Source: Curtobacterium sp. MCJR17_055
GTDB lineage: Bacteria > Actinomycetota > Actinomycetes > Actinomycetales > Microbacteriaceae
Assembly: GCF_003224335.1 (NCBI RefSeq)
Contig: NZ_QKLF01000001.1
Span: forward strand, 620,001-684,000
Length of the DNA: 64,000 nt
Reading direction: 5' to 3'
Shown piece by piece: positions 36,519-43,986 of the stretch. A program made the translations under genes and the position numbers. Numbering within the stretch: position 1 is the first letter of the stretch; every line of letters starts with the position of its first letter. Below the pieces are notes generated by a model. That model was not told where the DNA came from. It saw nothing but the letters and a program-made list of their open reading frames with translations, and made no database searches.

Positions 36519-37193
36519 TCAGCCCGGCAGCACCGCGTGCCGGACGACCCAGCTGTGCATGACGATCGCCGCAGCCGCCGAGGCGTTGATGCTCCGCGTC
36601 GACCCGAACTGCGTGATCTCGAGGTGCCCGTCGGCGCCCGCGACCGCCTCGTCCGTGAGCCCCGGCCCTTCCTGCCCGAACAGGAACACGCAGCGCTCGG
36701 GCACGTCGGCGGTCTCGATGCGGTCCGCCCCCGGGGTGTTGTCGATCGCGATGACCGGCCGTCCCTCGTCCCGCATGACCCGGAGGAACGCGGCGACGTC
36801 CTCGTGGTGCCGCACGTGCTGGTACCGGTCGGTGACCATCGCCCCGCGGCGGTTCCAGCGGCGTCGACCGATGATGTGCACGGTCCCGGCCAGGAAGGCG
36901 TTGGCGCTGCGCACGATGGAGCCGATGTTCAGGTCGTGCTGCCAGTTCTCGATCGCCACGTCGAAGGCGTGCCGGCGGGTGTCGAGGTCGGCGACGATCG
37001 CCGCCATCGACCAGTACCGGAAGCGGTCGACGACGTTGCGGGTGTCCCCGTGTTCGAGCAGCTCCGGGTCGTACTGCGGCCCCTCGGGCCACGGCCGTGG
37101 GTGCGGCCCGACCCCGTGCGTCGTCGCCTCGTGGGTGGGTGGGAGCGCCGGAGACGGCTCCGGCAGGTCGCCGGACGGGAGGCCCTGGGTCAC
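36519..37193 (-). CDS. SpoU/TrmH-family RNA 2'-O-methyltransferase
   Basis: The product has 224 residues from GTG 37193. SpoU (SPOUT) motifs are present: motif 1 LNIGSIVRSANAF, motif 2 VFLFGQEGPGLTDEAV and motif 3 LEITQFGSTRSINASAAAAIVM. It methylates ribose 2'-OH in tRNA or rRNA; which one is not evident. The N-terminal about 30 residues are extra. TACGCT lies six bases before GTG 37193, supporting this start and leaderless expression. Its stop is just right of the hairpin array. Confidence 0.92.
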   Translation of the reverse strand: MTQGLPSGDLPEPSPALPPTHEATTHGVGPHPRPWPEGPQYDPELLEHGDTRNVVDRFRYWSMAAIVADLDTRRHAFDVAIENWQHDLNIGSIVRSANAFLAGTVHIIGRRRWNRRGAMVTDRYQHVRHHEDVAAFLRVMRDEGRPVIAIDNTPGADRIETADVPERCVFLFGQEGPGLTDEAVAGADGHLEITQFGSTRSINASAAAAIVMHSWVVRHAVLPG

Positions 37194-37199
37194 GTGACC

Positions 37200-37205
37200 A
37201 GCGTA
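37200..37205 (-). promoter_or_regulatory. -10 element for leaderless SpoU gene
   Basis: TACGCT on the minus strand ends six bases before GTG 37193. Confidence 0.5.
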
Positions 37206-37236
37206 CGGCGCGCGCACCGCGCCTCCCGTCCGACGC

Positions 37237-37914
37237 TCAGCCCGCGGCCTGCACCCCGGCGTCCGCGACCCGCGCCTCGATGCCGCCGAGCAGCACGTCG
37301 AGCCCGAGCGCGAAGCGCGCCTCGTACGAGTGCTCGCCGAGGACCTCCCCGACCAGCCGGTGCCGCTCGGGCCGCCCGGCCTCGGAGTCGCCGCGCCCGA
37401 CCTGCACGGCGGTGTGGCCCACGACGAAGTCGTAGACGACGAAGAACGCGTACATCGCCTCGGTCTCGGAGAGCCCTGCGGAGCGGAGGGCTCCGACGAC
37501 GGTCGCGACGACGGCGTCCGACTCCGACGAGGCGAGCGGCGCCCGGCTGCTGTGCGACTCGAGGACGAGCGGGTGTCGGACGAGCAGGTCGCGGAAGGTG
37601 GTGGCGAAGACCCGGACCACGGCGCGCCAGTCCTCGGGCCAGACGAACGTGGCAGTGAACTCGTCGACCGTCCGACGGACGAGTTCGGCGTGCAGGTCGT
37701 TGAGGCCGCCGATCGTCCGGTGCACGGTCATCGGGGCGACGCCGAGGGCCGCACCGAGCGCTCGGAAGGACAGGCGGTCCAGGCCGTCCTCGTTCGCGAT
37801 GACGGTGGCGGCGTCGATGACCTGGTCGCGTGAGACCACGTTCGGTCGGCCTCGGCGGCGAGGTGCTGCTGCGGGGCCGTCCGGGCTGGGACGGGGGTCC
37901 TGGTCGACGAGCAC
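37237..37914 (-). CDS. TetR-family regulator
   Basis: The product has 225 residues from GTG 37914, preceded by CAGGAGGAAGCC, an excellent ribosome-binding site. The helix-turn-helix is at about residues 25-70 (SRDQVIDAATVIANEDGLDRLSFRALGAALGVAPMTVHRT in parts). The C-terminal domain has a TetR_C-like WRAVVRVFATTFRDLLVRHP. It is divergent from the NagD-like phosphatase gene about 100 bases away, which it may control. Confidence 0.9.
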   Translation of the reverse strand: MLVDQDPRPSPDGPAAAPRRRGRPNVVSRDQVIDAATVIANEDGLDRLSFRALGAALGVAPMTVHRTIGGLNDLHAELVRRTVDEFTATFVWPEDWRAVVRVFATTFRDLLVRHPLVLESHSSRAPLASSESDAVVATVVGALRSAGLSETEAMYAFFVVYDFVVGHTAVQVGRGDSEAGRPERHRLVGEVLGEHSYEARFALGLDVLLGGIEARVADAGVQAAG

Positions 37915-38000
37915 GGCTTCCTCCTGACGCTTCCGGTACGCGTACGGGAACGCGCCCTGAAAGCCTAGGGCACTTCGGGATTCCGACCGGGTCCGCCCAC

Positions 38001-38006
38001 TACGCT
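38001..38006 (+). promoter_or_regulatory. -10 element for leaderless NagD-like gene
   Basis: TACGCT ends six bases before ATG 38013. Confidence 0.5.
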
Positions 38007-38012
38007 GGCCGC

Positions 38013-38810
38013 ATGGCATCCCGCGACGAGGTCGAGTGCTGGCTGACGGACATGGACGGCGTGCTCGTCCATGAGAACCAGGCGCTCCCCGGCGCCCCGG
38101 AGTTGATCCGGCAGTGGCAGGACCAGGGCACCGAGTTCCTCGTCCTGACGAACAACTCGATCTTCACGCCGCGTGACCTCAGCGCGCGACTCCGCCAGTC
38201 CGGGCTGCACGTCCCCGAGGAGCGGATCTGGACCTCAGCCCTGGCGACCGCGGACTTCTGCGCGTCGCAGATGCCGGAGGGCTCGGCGTTCGTCATCGGC
38301 GAGGCCGGCATGACGACCGCCCTGCACGAGGCCGGGTTCATCATGACCGAGACGGCACCGGACTACGTCGTCGTCGGCGAGACCCGGAACTACTCGTTCG
38401 AGGCGATCACGAAGGCCGTCCGCCTGATCCGCGACGGGGCGCGCTTCATCGTGACGAACCCGGACGCCACGGGCCCGAGCGCCGAGGGCGTCCTGCCGGC
38501 CACGGGCGCGATCGCCGCGATGATCGAGAAGGCCACCGGCAAGCAGCCCTACGTGGTGGGCAAGCCGAACCCGATGATGTTCCGCTCGGCGATGAACCGG
38601 ATCGGCGCGCACTCCGAGAACACCGGCATGATCGGCGACCGGATGGACACCGACGTGCAGGCCGGCATCGAGGCGGGCCTCCACACCGTGCTCGTCATGA
38701 CGGGCATCAGCGACCAGGCCGAGATCGACAAGTACCCGTTCCGCCCGAGCGAGGTCATCTCCGGCGTGCACGAGCTCCTGCACACCGAGCCGTACGAGGT
38801 GGAGATCTAG
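38013..38810 (+). CDS. NagD-like HAD-IIA sugar phosphatase
   Basis: The product has 265 residues. HAD motifs are complete: motif I LTDMDGVLVHENQALPGA, motif II FLVLTNNS, the Lys of motif III in VVGKPNPMMF and motif IV MIGDRMDTDVQAGIEAGL. The C2a cap typical of NagD/AraL/PGP lies between. It dephosphorylates small sugar or nucleotide phosphates, with the substrate not readable from sequence. It is divergent from the TetR gene. Confidence 0.94.
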   Translation: MASRDEVECWLTDMDGVLVHENQALPGAPELIRQWQDQGTEFLVLTNNSIFTPRDLSARLRQSGLHVPEERIWTSALATADFCASQMPEGSAFVIGEAGMTTALHEAGFIMTETAPDYVVVGETRNYSFEAITKAVRLIRDGARFIVTNPDATGPSAEGVLPATGAIAAMIEKATGKQPYVVGKPNPMMFRSAMNRIGAHSENTGMIGDRMDTDVQAGIEAGLHTVLVMTGISDQAEIDKYPFRPSEVISGVHELLHTEPYEVEI

Positions 38811-38815
38811 ACCGG

Positions 38816-39730
38816 TCAGCCGGCCAGTTCGACCGGGGCGTCCGCTCCGGCCGGGAGGCCCGTGTCCGGACCGCGCACCGCGGCGGCTCCCAGGGGCGGT
38901 ACGGTCCGCCACCGGCGGCGCAGGCGCCGGCCCCGGTCGTCCCGCCACGCGACGAGCCCGCCGGCGACGACGCCGAGCAGCAGCACCGCGATCGTGGCGA
39001 GGCCGAGCAGTCCGACGAGCAGGACGTCGACCGACCCCGGCGCGGAGGCGCTGACGCCGATCGCGCCGAAGTCCCAGAAGGCGTGCAGCAGCACCGGGGC
39101 CAGCAGGTTGCCGCTCAGGCGCCGGGCCAGGTACAGCACCGACCCGAACGAGGTGGCGAACACCACCTGCAGGACGGTCGTGGCCACCGGGGCGCCGGAC
39201 AGGACGTTCAGGAAGTGGAGCAGCCCGAACAGCACGCACGAGAGCGCCCACACCCCGATCTCGGGCAGGCGTCGGCGGAGTCCGACGAGCAGCACGCCGC
39301 GGGTCATCAGCTCCTCGACGACACCGACCAGCAGGACCCCGAGCGCGAGGAGCAGGAAGTACCGCAGGCTCTTCCCACCCCAGTCGAGGAGCGGGAGCCG
39401 ACCGAGGCACACCGCCAGGACGAGGAGCGGCGCCACCATCGTCCACCGCGGTCCGCCCCGCGCCGGGTCGACCGTCGCGATCCGCCACCACCCGAGCGCG
39501 GTGACGACCAGCGCCAGGATGCCCGCGACGACCGCCTCGGGGACGACGAGGTCGCGCACCACGCTGTCGACCGTGCGGCCGAGCGCCGGGTAGTCGTCGC
39601 TCGGGCGCGAGCGCACGATGCTCACCACGGCGAACACGACCAGCGGGGCGAGCCCGACCAGCAGCGACGGCGGGACCGGCCACCACCCGCGACGGCGACG
39701 TCGGACGGCGGGAGGCTGGACGGAGGTCAC
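38816..39730 (-). CDS. CPBP-family intramembrane protease
   Basis: The product has 304 residues from GTG 39730, with about eight membrane segments. Motif 1 is VGVVEELMTRGVLLVGL (EExxxR), motif 2 FGLLHFLN and a late LLHAFWDFGA. It differs in sequence from the CPBP protein at 7.4-8.4 kb. TACAAC lies six bases before the GTG, so the message may be leaderless. It is divergent from the DtxR-type regulator with only 37 bases between starts. Confidence 0.88.
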   Translation of the reverse strand: MTSVQPPAVRRRRRGWWPVPPSLLVGLAPLVVFAVVSIVRSRPSDDYPALGRTVDSVVRDLVVPEAVVAGILALVVTALGWWRIATVDPARGGPRWTMVAPLLVLAVCLGRLPLLDWGGKSLRYFLLLALGVLLVGVVEELMTRGVLLVGLRRRLPEIGVWALSCVLFGLLHFLNVLSGAPVATTVLQVVFATSFGSVLYLARRLSGNLLAPVLLHAFWDFGAIGVSASAPGSVDVLLVGLLGLATIAVLLLGVVAGGLVAWRDDRGRRLRRRWRTVPPLGAAAVRGPDTGLPAGADAPVELAG

Positions 39731-39736
39731 CTCCCG

Positions 39737-39761
39737 GTTGTACCAGGAGCAGCCGTACCAT
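39737..39761. promoter_or_regulatory. Back-to-back leaderless promoters
   Basis: TACAAC on the minus strand (39737-39742) serves GTG 39730, and TACCAT on the plus strand (39756-39761) serves ATG 39768. Each ends six bases before its start codon, and the two promoter cores must overlap. Confidence 0.55.
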
Positions 39762-39767
39762 TGGCGC

Positions 39768-40460
39768 ATGCGCCTGCCCTCGCTCAGCACGATGGCCGAG
39801 GACTACGTCAAGCTCGTCTGGAAGGCCGGCGAGCGCGGCGACGACGGCCTCGCCACCCGGGACATCGCGGCGGCCCTGCACGTCTCGGCGTCGACCGTGT
39901 CGGGCAACCTCCGGAAGCTCGACCGCGACGGCCTCATCGAGCACACCCCGTACCGCGGCGTCGTGCTCACCCCGCTCGGTCGGCAGGCCGCGGTGGCGAT
40001 GGTCCGTCGGCACCGCCTCATCGAGACGTTCCTGGTCGAACGGCTCGGGTACTCCTGGGACGAGGTGCACACCGAGGCGGAGGCGCTCGAGCACGCCGTG
40101 TCGGAGACGTTCCTCGACCGGGTGGACGCCGACCTCGGCCACCCGACGCACGACCCGCACGGCGACCCGATCCCGAGCGCCGAGGGGGTCGTGCCGGACA
40201 CGCCCGGCGCGCTGCTCGGGACCGTCGACCCCGGCGTCTGCGGGACCGTCGGCCGGGTGTCGGACGACGACCCGGCGCTGCTGCGGTACTTCGACGAACT
40301 CGGGGTCGGGCTCGGCACGCACCTCCGCGTGGAACAGGTGCGCGACTACGCGGGGGTGGTGGCGGTCGCGCGCCGTGACGCCGGCGGGGCGGAGGCGCTG
40401 GTGGACCTCCCGGCCGCCGCGGCGACCGCCATCTGGCTGACGCCCGACGCGCCGCACTGA
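39768..40460 (+). CDS. DtxR/MntR-family metal-dependent regulator
   Basis: The product has 230 residues. The N-terminal winged helix (STMAEDYVKLVWKAGERGDD, with ATRDIAAALHVSASTVSGNLRKLDRDGLIEH in parts) is followed by the dimerisation and metal-binding helices VRRHRLIETFLVERLGYSWD and VHTEAEALEHAVSETFLDRV, with His and Glu ligands, then HPTHDPHGDPIP. An SH3-like FeoA domain ends it. It senses Mn2+ or Fe2+ and represses uptake or activates export genes. No metal transporter lies in the window. Confidence 0.95.
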   Translation: MRLPSLSTMAEDYVKLVWKAGERGDDGLATRDIAAALHVSASTVSGNLRKLDRDGLIEHTPYRGVVLTPLGRQAAVAMVRRHRLIETFLVERLGYSWDEVHTEAEALEHAVSETFLDRVDADLGHPTHDPHGDPIPSAEGVVPDTPGALLGTVDPGVCGTVGRVSDDDPALLRYFDELGVGLGTHLRVEQVRDYAGVVAVARRDAGGAEALVDLPAAAATAIWLTPDAPH

Positions 40461-40490
40461 CGGCACGCCGCGCCCGACCCCCCACCCCGA

Positions 40491-40541
40491 GGTTCCGGAA
40501 TCCGCGCATCTCCGCGCCCGAGATGCGCGAATGCCGGAACC
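40491..40541. repeat. Solo 22-bp-arm hairpin related to the 36-kb array
   Basis: GGTTCCGGAATCCGCGCATC-TC pairs with GAGATGCGCGAATGCCGGAA-CC at 20 of 22 positions. It resembles the third unit of the 36-kb array and lies between two converging genes. Confidence 0.75.
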
Positions 40542-40610
40542 GCGGGGGCAGGGCCACGGCGGGTCATGGAACCCCCAGCGCTGCCCCGCCAGCACTGCCG
40601 CCGCCGGCGG

Positions 40611-41255
40611 TCAGCCCTTCGCGGAACGCGTCCGGCCGAGGGCGACCTCACGGCGCGCCCGCGCGAGCGCCAGCGCCGACCCCGCGTCCGGGTCCTCGAG
40701 CAGCCGGACCGTCTCGGCCGCGTGCTCCCGCACCGCGGCGTTCCGGTGCTCCGCCGCGACGGCGAGGACCGGCCCGGCGACCTCGGACCCGAGCCCGGCG
40801 ATCGCCCGGCTCAGCGCCAGCCGGGTCTCCTCGTCACCGTGGCCGAGTTGCACGGCGAGCGTCTTCGCGAGCTCCGGCCGCTCGGACTCGGGCGCGAGCA
40901 GGACGGCAGCACGCCACGCGGTCCTGGCGACACCCGGGTCGAGGTCGGACAGCCGCTCCGCGACCTGCGGGTACACGGAGCCGTCGCGGATCTTCGAGAG
41001 CGTGTGCAGCGCTTGGCTCCGGGCCTGCGCCTCGGGGCGCTCGAGTTCCGGGAGCAGCCGCGGGACGACCACCGCGGCCGGGAGGCGCACCAACGCCCAC
41101 GTGAGCATCTCCCGCACCTGCAGGTCCGGCTCGACCGCGCACTGCGCGACGAGGACGTCGAGTTCGTCCACGGTCGGGGTCGTCCCGGCGGCCATCACCG
41201 CCCGGAGACGGACGGCGGGTCGGGGATCGGTCAGGGTCGAAGCGAGCGTCGGCAT
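40611..41255 (-). CDS. HEAT-repeat protein
   Basis: The product has 214 residues made of about six HEAT-like helical repeats, for example DPRPAVRLRAVMAAG, EPDLQVREMLTWALVRLP, DLDPGVARTAWRAAVLLAPE and EHRNAAVREHAAETVRLLED. It has no membrane helix or signal. Such proteins are scaffolds for protein partners; some act with MerR-type regulators. It follows the large membrane-anchored protein gene on the same strand after 66 bases, and may be cotranscribed with pyrE. Confidence 0.85.
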   Translation of the reverse strand: MPTLASTLTDPRPAVRLRAVMAAGTTPTVDELDVLVAQCAVEPDLQVREMLTWALVRLPAAVVVPRLLPELERPEAQARSQALHTLSKIRDGSVYPQVAERLSDLDPGVARTAWRAAVLLAPESERPELAKTLAVQLGHGDEETRLALSRAIAGLGSEVAGPVLAVAAEHRNAAVREHAAETVRLLEDPDAGSALALARARREVALGRTRSAKG

Positions 41256-41321
41256 GGCCGTCCCACTCCACTCCCCACGCCTGGGTGTCGGCTCGGCGCG
41301 GTCGGTCCGCCGGTCGGCGTG

Positions 41322-43217
41322 TCAGTCGAGTGCGCTCGTCGGCGGGTGCACCGCCAGCGCGCCGGCGGGGCTGCTCGACGGCGACGCCGGCTGCTCCTCG
41401 AGGCTGTTCCCACGGATCCAGGCGGTGATGACCAGGACGAGGAGCAGGAGCACGACGATGATCGCGACGGAGCCGTAGACCAGGAGCTGCTTGCCGCGCC
41501 GTCCCTCGCTCTGCAGACGGGCGAACCCCTCGTTGATGAAGTTGGCACGGTCGGCGTCCGTCGTCCGGGACTCCGCCTGGCCGGACGGGGGCGTCGCCGC
41601 GACGGCGGGCATCATCCGGGTGCTCGTGTCCTCGGTACGGGCGGCGTCCGCGTCACGGAGCTGCTGGATCGCCTCGGTGCCGAACAGGTCCTTGATGACG
41701 CCGGTGTCACTCGTCTCGCGACCCTGCCACTCGGACTGGTCGATGTCCTCGGGCGCGAGGCGCCACGGGGCGCCGTCCCGCTCGGGGGCGGGGTCCCGGT
41801 CGTGCACGCGGTCCGAGCCGGTCGTCCCGTCGGCTCCGGCCGCGCGGTCGTCCGAGGGTGTGCGCGGTTCCGGTGCGCGGCGTGCGGTGCGCGGGCCCGG
41901 TTCGACCAGCGGGGGGACGTGGTCCGCCGGCACGACCCGCGGCGACTCGTCCTCCTCCGCCTCCCACCACGGGGTGGCGGAGGACGGCGGCACGACGGAC
42001 GGGAGGACCGACGGCGGCACGGCAGGAGCCGCCGAGCGCGGGGCGAAGGCGGCCGTGGGAGCCGTCCCGGCGGGGTCGTCCAGGTCGTCGTCGAGGTCGC
42101 CGTCGTCGTGGCCACCGTCGCGGGACCCCGCGCCGTGGTCGTCGACGCCGTGGCGGTCGAGGGGCATCGCCATCGTGCTGTCGTCGTCCGTCACGTCACC
42201 GGGGAACACCTCGCCGGTCCGGGCGGCCTCGTCGCTGAGCGACCAGCTCGACCCGCCCGACGGCGTCGTCCGCTCGCCGGCCCGGTCGTCGTCGACCGGA
42301 TCGGGGTCGATCGGATCGGGCTCGGCGTGGGAGGCAGCGTCGGGAACGGTCGTCCCGGTGGCCCACGACCCGGCGGCGACGAGGTTGGTGTCGAAGGCGT
42401 CCTGGGTCAGCGTGGTCTGCACCTCGCCGGTCTCCTCGCCGAGGACCGACCAGTCGAAGGGGCGGTCGGCCTGCGGGGCCCCGTCCACGTCGTCGTGCAG
42501 CCGGAGGAGCTCGGTGAAGGTCGGCGGTTCGTCGGTCGCGGGCAGGACGTCCTCGACGCCGAGCGGCTGCGCGTCCGGACCACCGGCGAGGGCCGGCGGC
42601 ACGGGCGTCACGCCCGGCGACGACGGGTCGGCCGACGGCACGGCGCCGGGCCGCACCCGTCCGAGCCAGTCCACGTCCGACCGTCCGAGGCCGTCCGGGT
42701 CGGTGCGGCGACGCTCGTCCTCGATCGCCCGGGCCTCGGCCGCGCGGGCTTCCCGGTCGGAGCGGGCCGTGGGCAGGACGATCGCGCGCGGGTCGGGGGC
42801 GTTCGACACCGGCGGCACGGCCGCGGGCGGCGGGACCCGACCGGCGACGCCACCGGGCAGCGCGAGCTCCTCGGGCATCGAGATCGCCTGGGTCGCGCCG
42901 GGGTCCAGCTCGGGCGCCGGTGCCGACGCGGGGGCAGGTGCCGACGCGGGGGCGACCGGCACGGACGCCGGGGCGGTGAACGGCTCGGGTTCCGGCCGAC
43001 CGGCCTGGCGGGCGGCACGCTCGGCCTCACGGCGCTCACGCCGGGAGGGCCACTCCTCCTCCGTCAGCGGGGCGCCGAAGATGTCCGCGGCGCTGCGGAG
43101 GCCCGAGAACGGAGCGTCCGGGGCGGGCGCACGGCGGGCCTCCCGGCCGTCGTCCCCGGAATCGGGGGTGACGGGGCCGTCGGGCTCGCGCGCGTCGTCC
43201 GGACGCTCCTCGGTCAC
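41322..43217 (-). CDS. Large low-complexity protein with C-terminal membrane anchor
   Basis: The product has 631 residues from GTG 43217, overlapping pyrE by four bases. Most is disordered and rich in Ala, Pro, Asp, Arg and Ser. A single membrane helix near the end (LLVYGSVAIIVVLLLLVLVI) is followed by a short outer tail. Semi-conserved short blocks include FSGLRSAADIFGAPLTEEEW, WLGRVRPGAVP and GVIKDLFGTEAI, spaced like peptide-binding motifs. The family is not recognised. Translational coupling to pyrE is clear, function is not. Confidence 0.75.
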   Translation of the reverse strand: MTEERPDDAREPDGPVTPDSGDDGREARRAPAPDAPFSGLRSAADIFGAPLTEEEWPSRRERREAERAARQAGRPEPEPFTAPASVPVAPASAPAPASAPAPELDPGATQAISMPEELALPGGVAGRVPPPAAVPPVSNAPDPRAIVLPTARSDREARAAEARAIEDERRRTDPDGLGRSDVDWLGRVRPGAVPSADPSSPGVTPVPPALAGGPDAQPLGVEDVLPATDEPPTFTELLRLHDDVDGAPQADRPFDWSVLGEETGEVQTTLTQDAFDTNLVAAGSWATGTTVPDAASHAEPDPIDPDPVDDDRAGERTTPSGGSSWSLSDEAARTGEVFPGDVTDDDSTMAMPLDRHGVDDHGAGSRDGGHDDGDLDDDLDDPAGTAPTAAFAPRSAAPAVPPSVLPSVVPPSSATPWWEAEEDESPRVVPADHVPPLVEPGPRTARRAPEPRTPSDDRAAGADGTTGSDRVHDRDPAPERDGAPWRLAPEDIDQSEWQGRETSDTGVIKDLFGTEAIQQLRDADAARTEDTSTRMMPAVAATPPSGQAESRTTDADRANFINEGFARLQSEGRRGKQLLVYGSVAIIVVLLLLVLVITAWIRGNSLEEQPASPSSSPAGALAVHPPTSALD

Positions 43218-43765
43218 GCGGACAGCCCCAGGTCGGCCAGCCCGATCGCAGCGAGGTACGGGTAGCCCGCCGCCTCGATCCGCTCCTTCGCGCCGGTGTC
43301 CCGGTCGACGACGACGGCGACGGCGGCGATCACGGCGCCCTCGCGCTCGAGGGCCTCGGCCGCCTTGAGCGGCGATCCGCCGGTGGTGGAGGTGTCCTCG
43401 AGGACGACCACACGCTTGCCACGGACGTCCGGCCCCTCGACCTGGCGGCCTCGACCGTGGTCCTTCGGTTCCTTGCGCACGACGAAGGCGTCGTAGGAAC
43501 CCCCGCGGGCAGCGGCCTGGTGCAGGACCGCGCTGGCGATCGGGTCGGCACCCATCGTCAGGCCGCCGACGGCATCGACGTCAGGGACGTCAGCGATGAG
43601 GTCGGCCATCACCTGACCGATGAGGGGAGCGACGCGGTGGTCGAGGCTCACCTTGCGGAGGTCGATGTAGTACGACGCCTGCTTCCCGCTGGTCAGGGTG
43701 AAGTCGCCGTGGAAGACCGCATCGGCCTTGATGTGCTCGATCAACTGCTCGCGCGCGTGGGTCAC
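43214..43765 (-). CDS. pyrE: Orotate phosphoribosyltransferase
   Basis: The product has 183 residues from GTG 43765; TTG 43774 would add three. The PRPP loop is VVLEDTSTTGGSPLKAAEAL, the orotate/substrate region SGKQASYYIDLRKVSLDHR, and VRKEPKDHGRGRQVEG is the flexible hood. It makes OMP from orotate and PRPP in pyrimidine synthesis. TAATCT lies eight bases before the GTG. The upstream 66-bp block is repeated nearly three times. Confidence 0.96.
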   Translation of the reverse strand: MTHAREQLIEHIKADAVFHGDFTLTSGKQASYYIDLRKVSLDHRVAPLIGQVMADLIADVPDVDAVGGLTMGADPIASAVLHQAAARGGSYDAFVVRKEPKDHGRGRQVEGPDVRGKRVVVLEDTSTTGGSPLKAAEALEREGAVIAAVAVVVDRDTGAKERIEAAGYPYLAAIGLADLGLSA

Positions 43766-43778
43766 GGTGCCCAAGATT

Positions 43779-43964
43779 AGCGGTGACCGGCGGTCCGCGC
43801 TCCCTGGAGCCCTCCGCCCGGCTCCCGGGACGGCACCCGAGATCAGCGGTGACCGGCGGTCCGCGCTCCCTGGAGCCCTCCGCCCGGCTCCCGGGACGGC
43901 ACCCGAGATCAGCGGTGACCGGCGGTCCGCGCTCCCTGGAGCCCTCCGCCCGGCTTCCGGAACG
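43779..43964. repeat. 66-bp tandem repeat upstream of pyrE
   Basis: The marker AGCGGTGACCGGCGGTCCGC starts at 43779, 43845 and 43911, exactly 66 bp apart. The copy nearest pyrE carries TAATCT (minus strand) as the -10; the other two have TGATCT at the equivalent place. The repeat lies between pyrE and the divergent membrane-protein gene. Confidence 0.9.
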
Positions 43965-43974
43965 CGGTCGCAGG

Positions 43975-43980
43975 TACGCT
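43975..43980 (+). promoter_or_regulatory. -10 element for leaderless gene at 43987
   Basis: TACGCT ends six bases before ATG 43987, just right of the 66-bp repeats. Confidence 0.5.
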
Positions 43981-43986
43981 CCGGTC

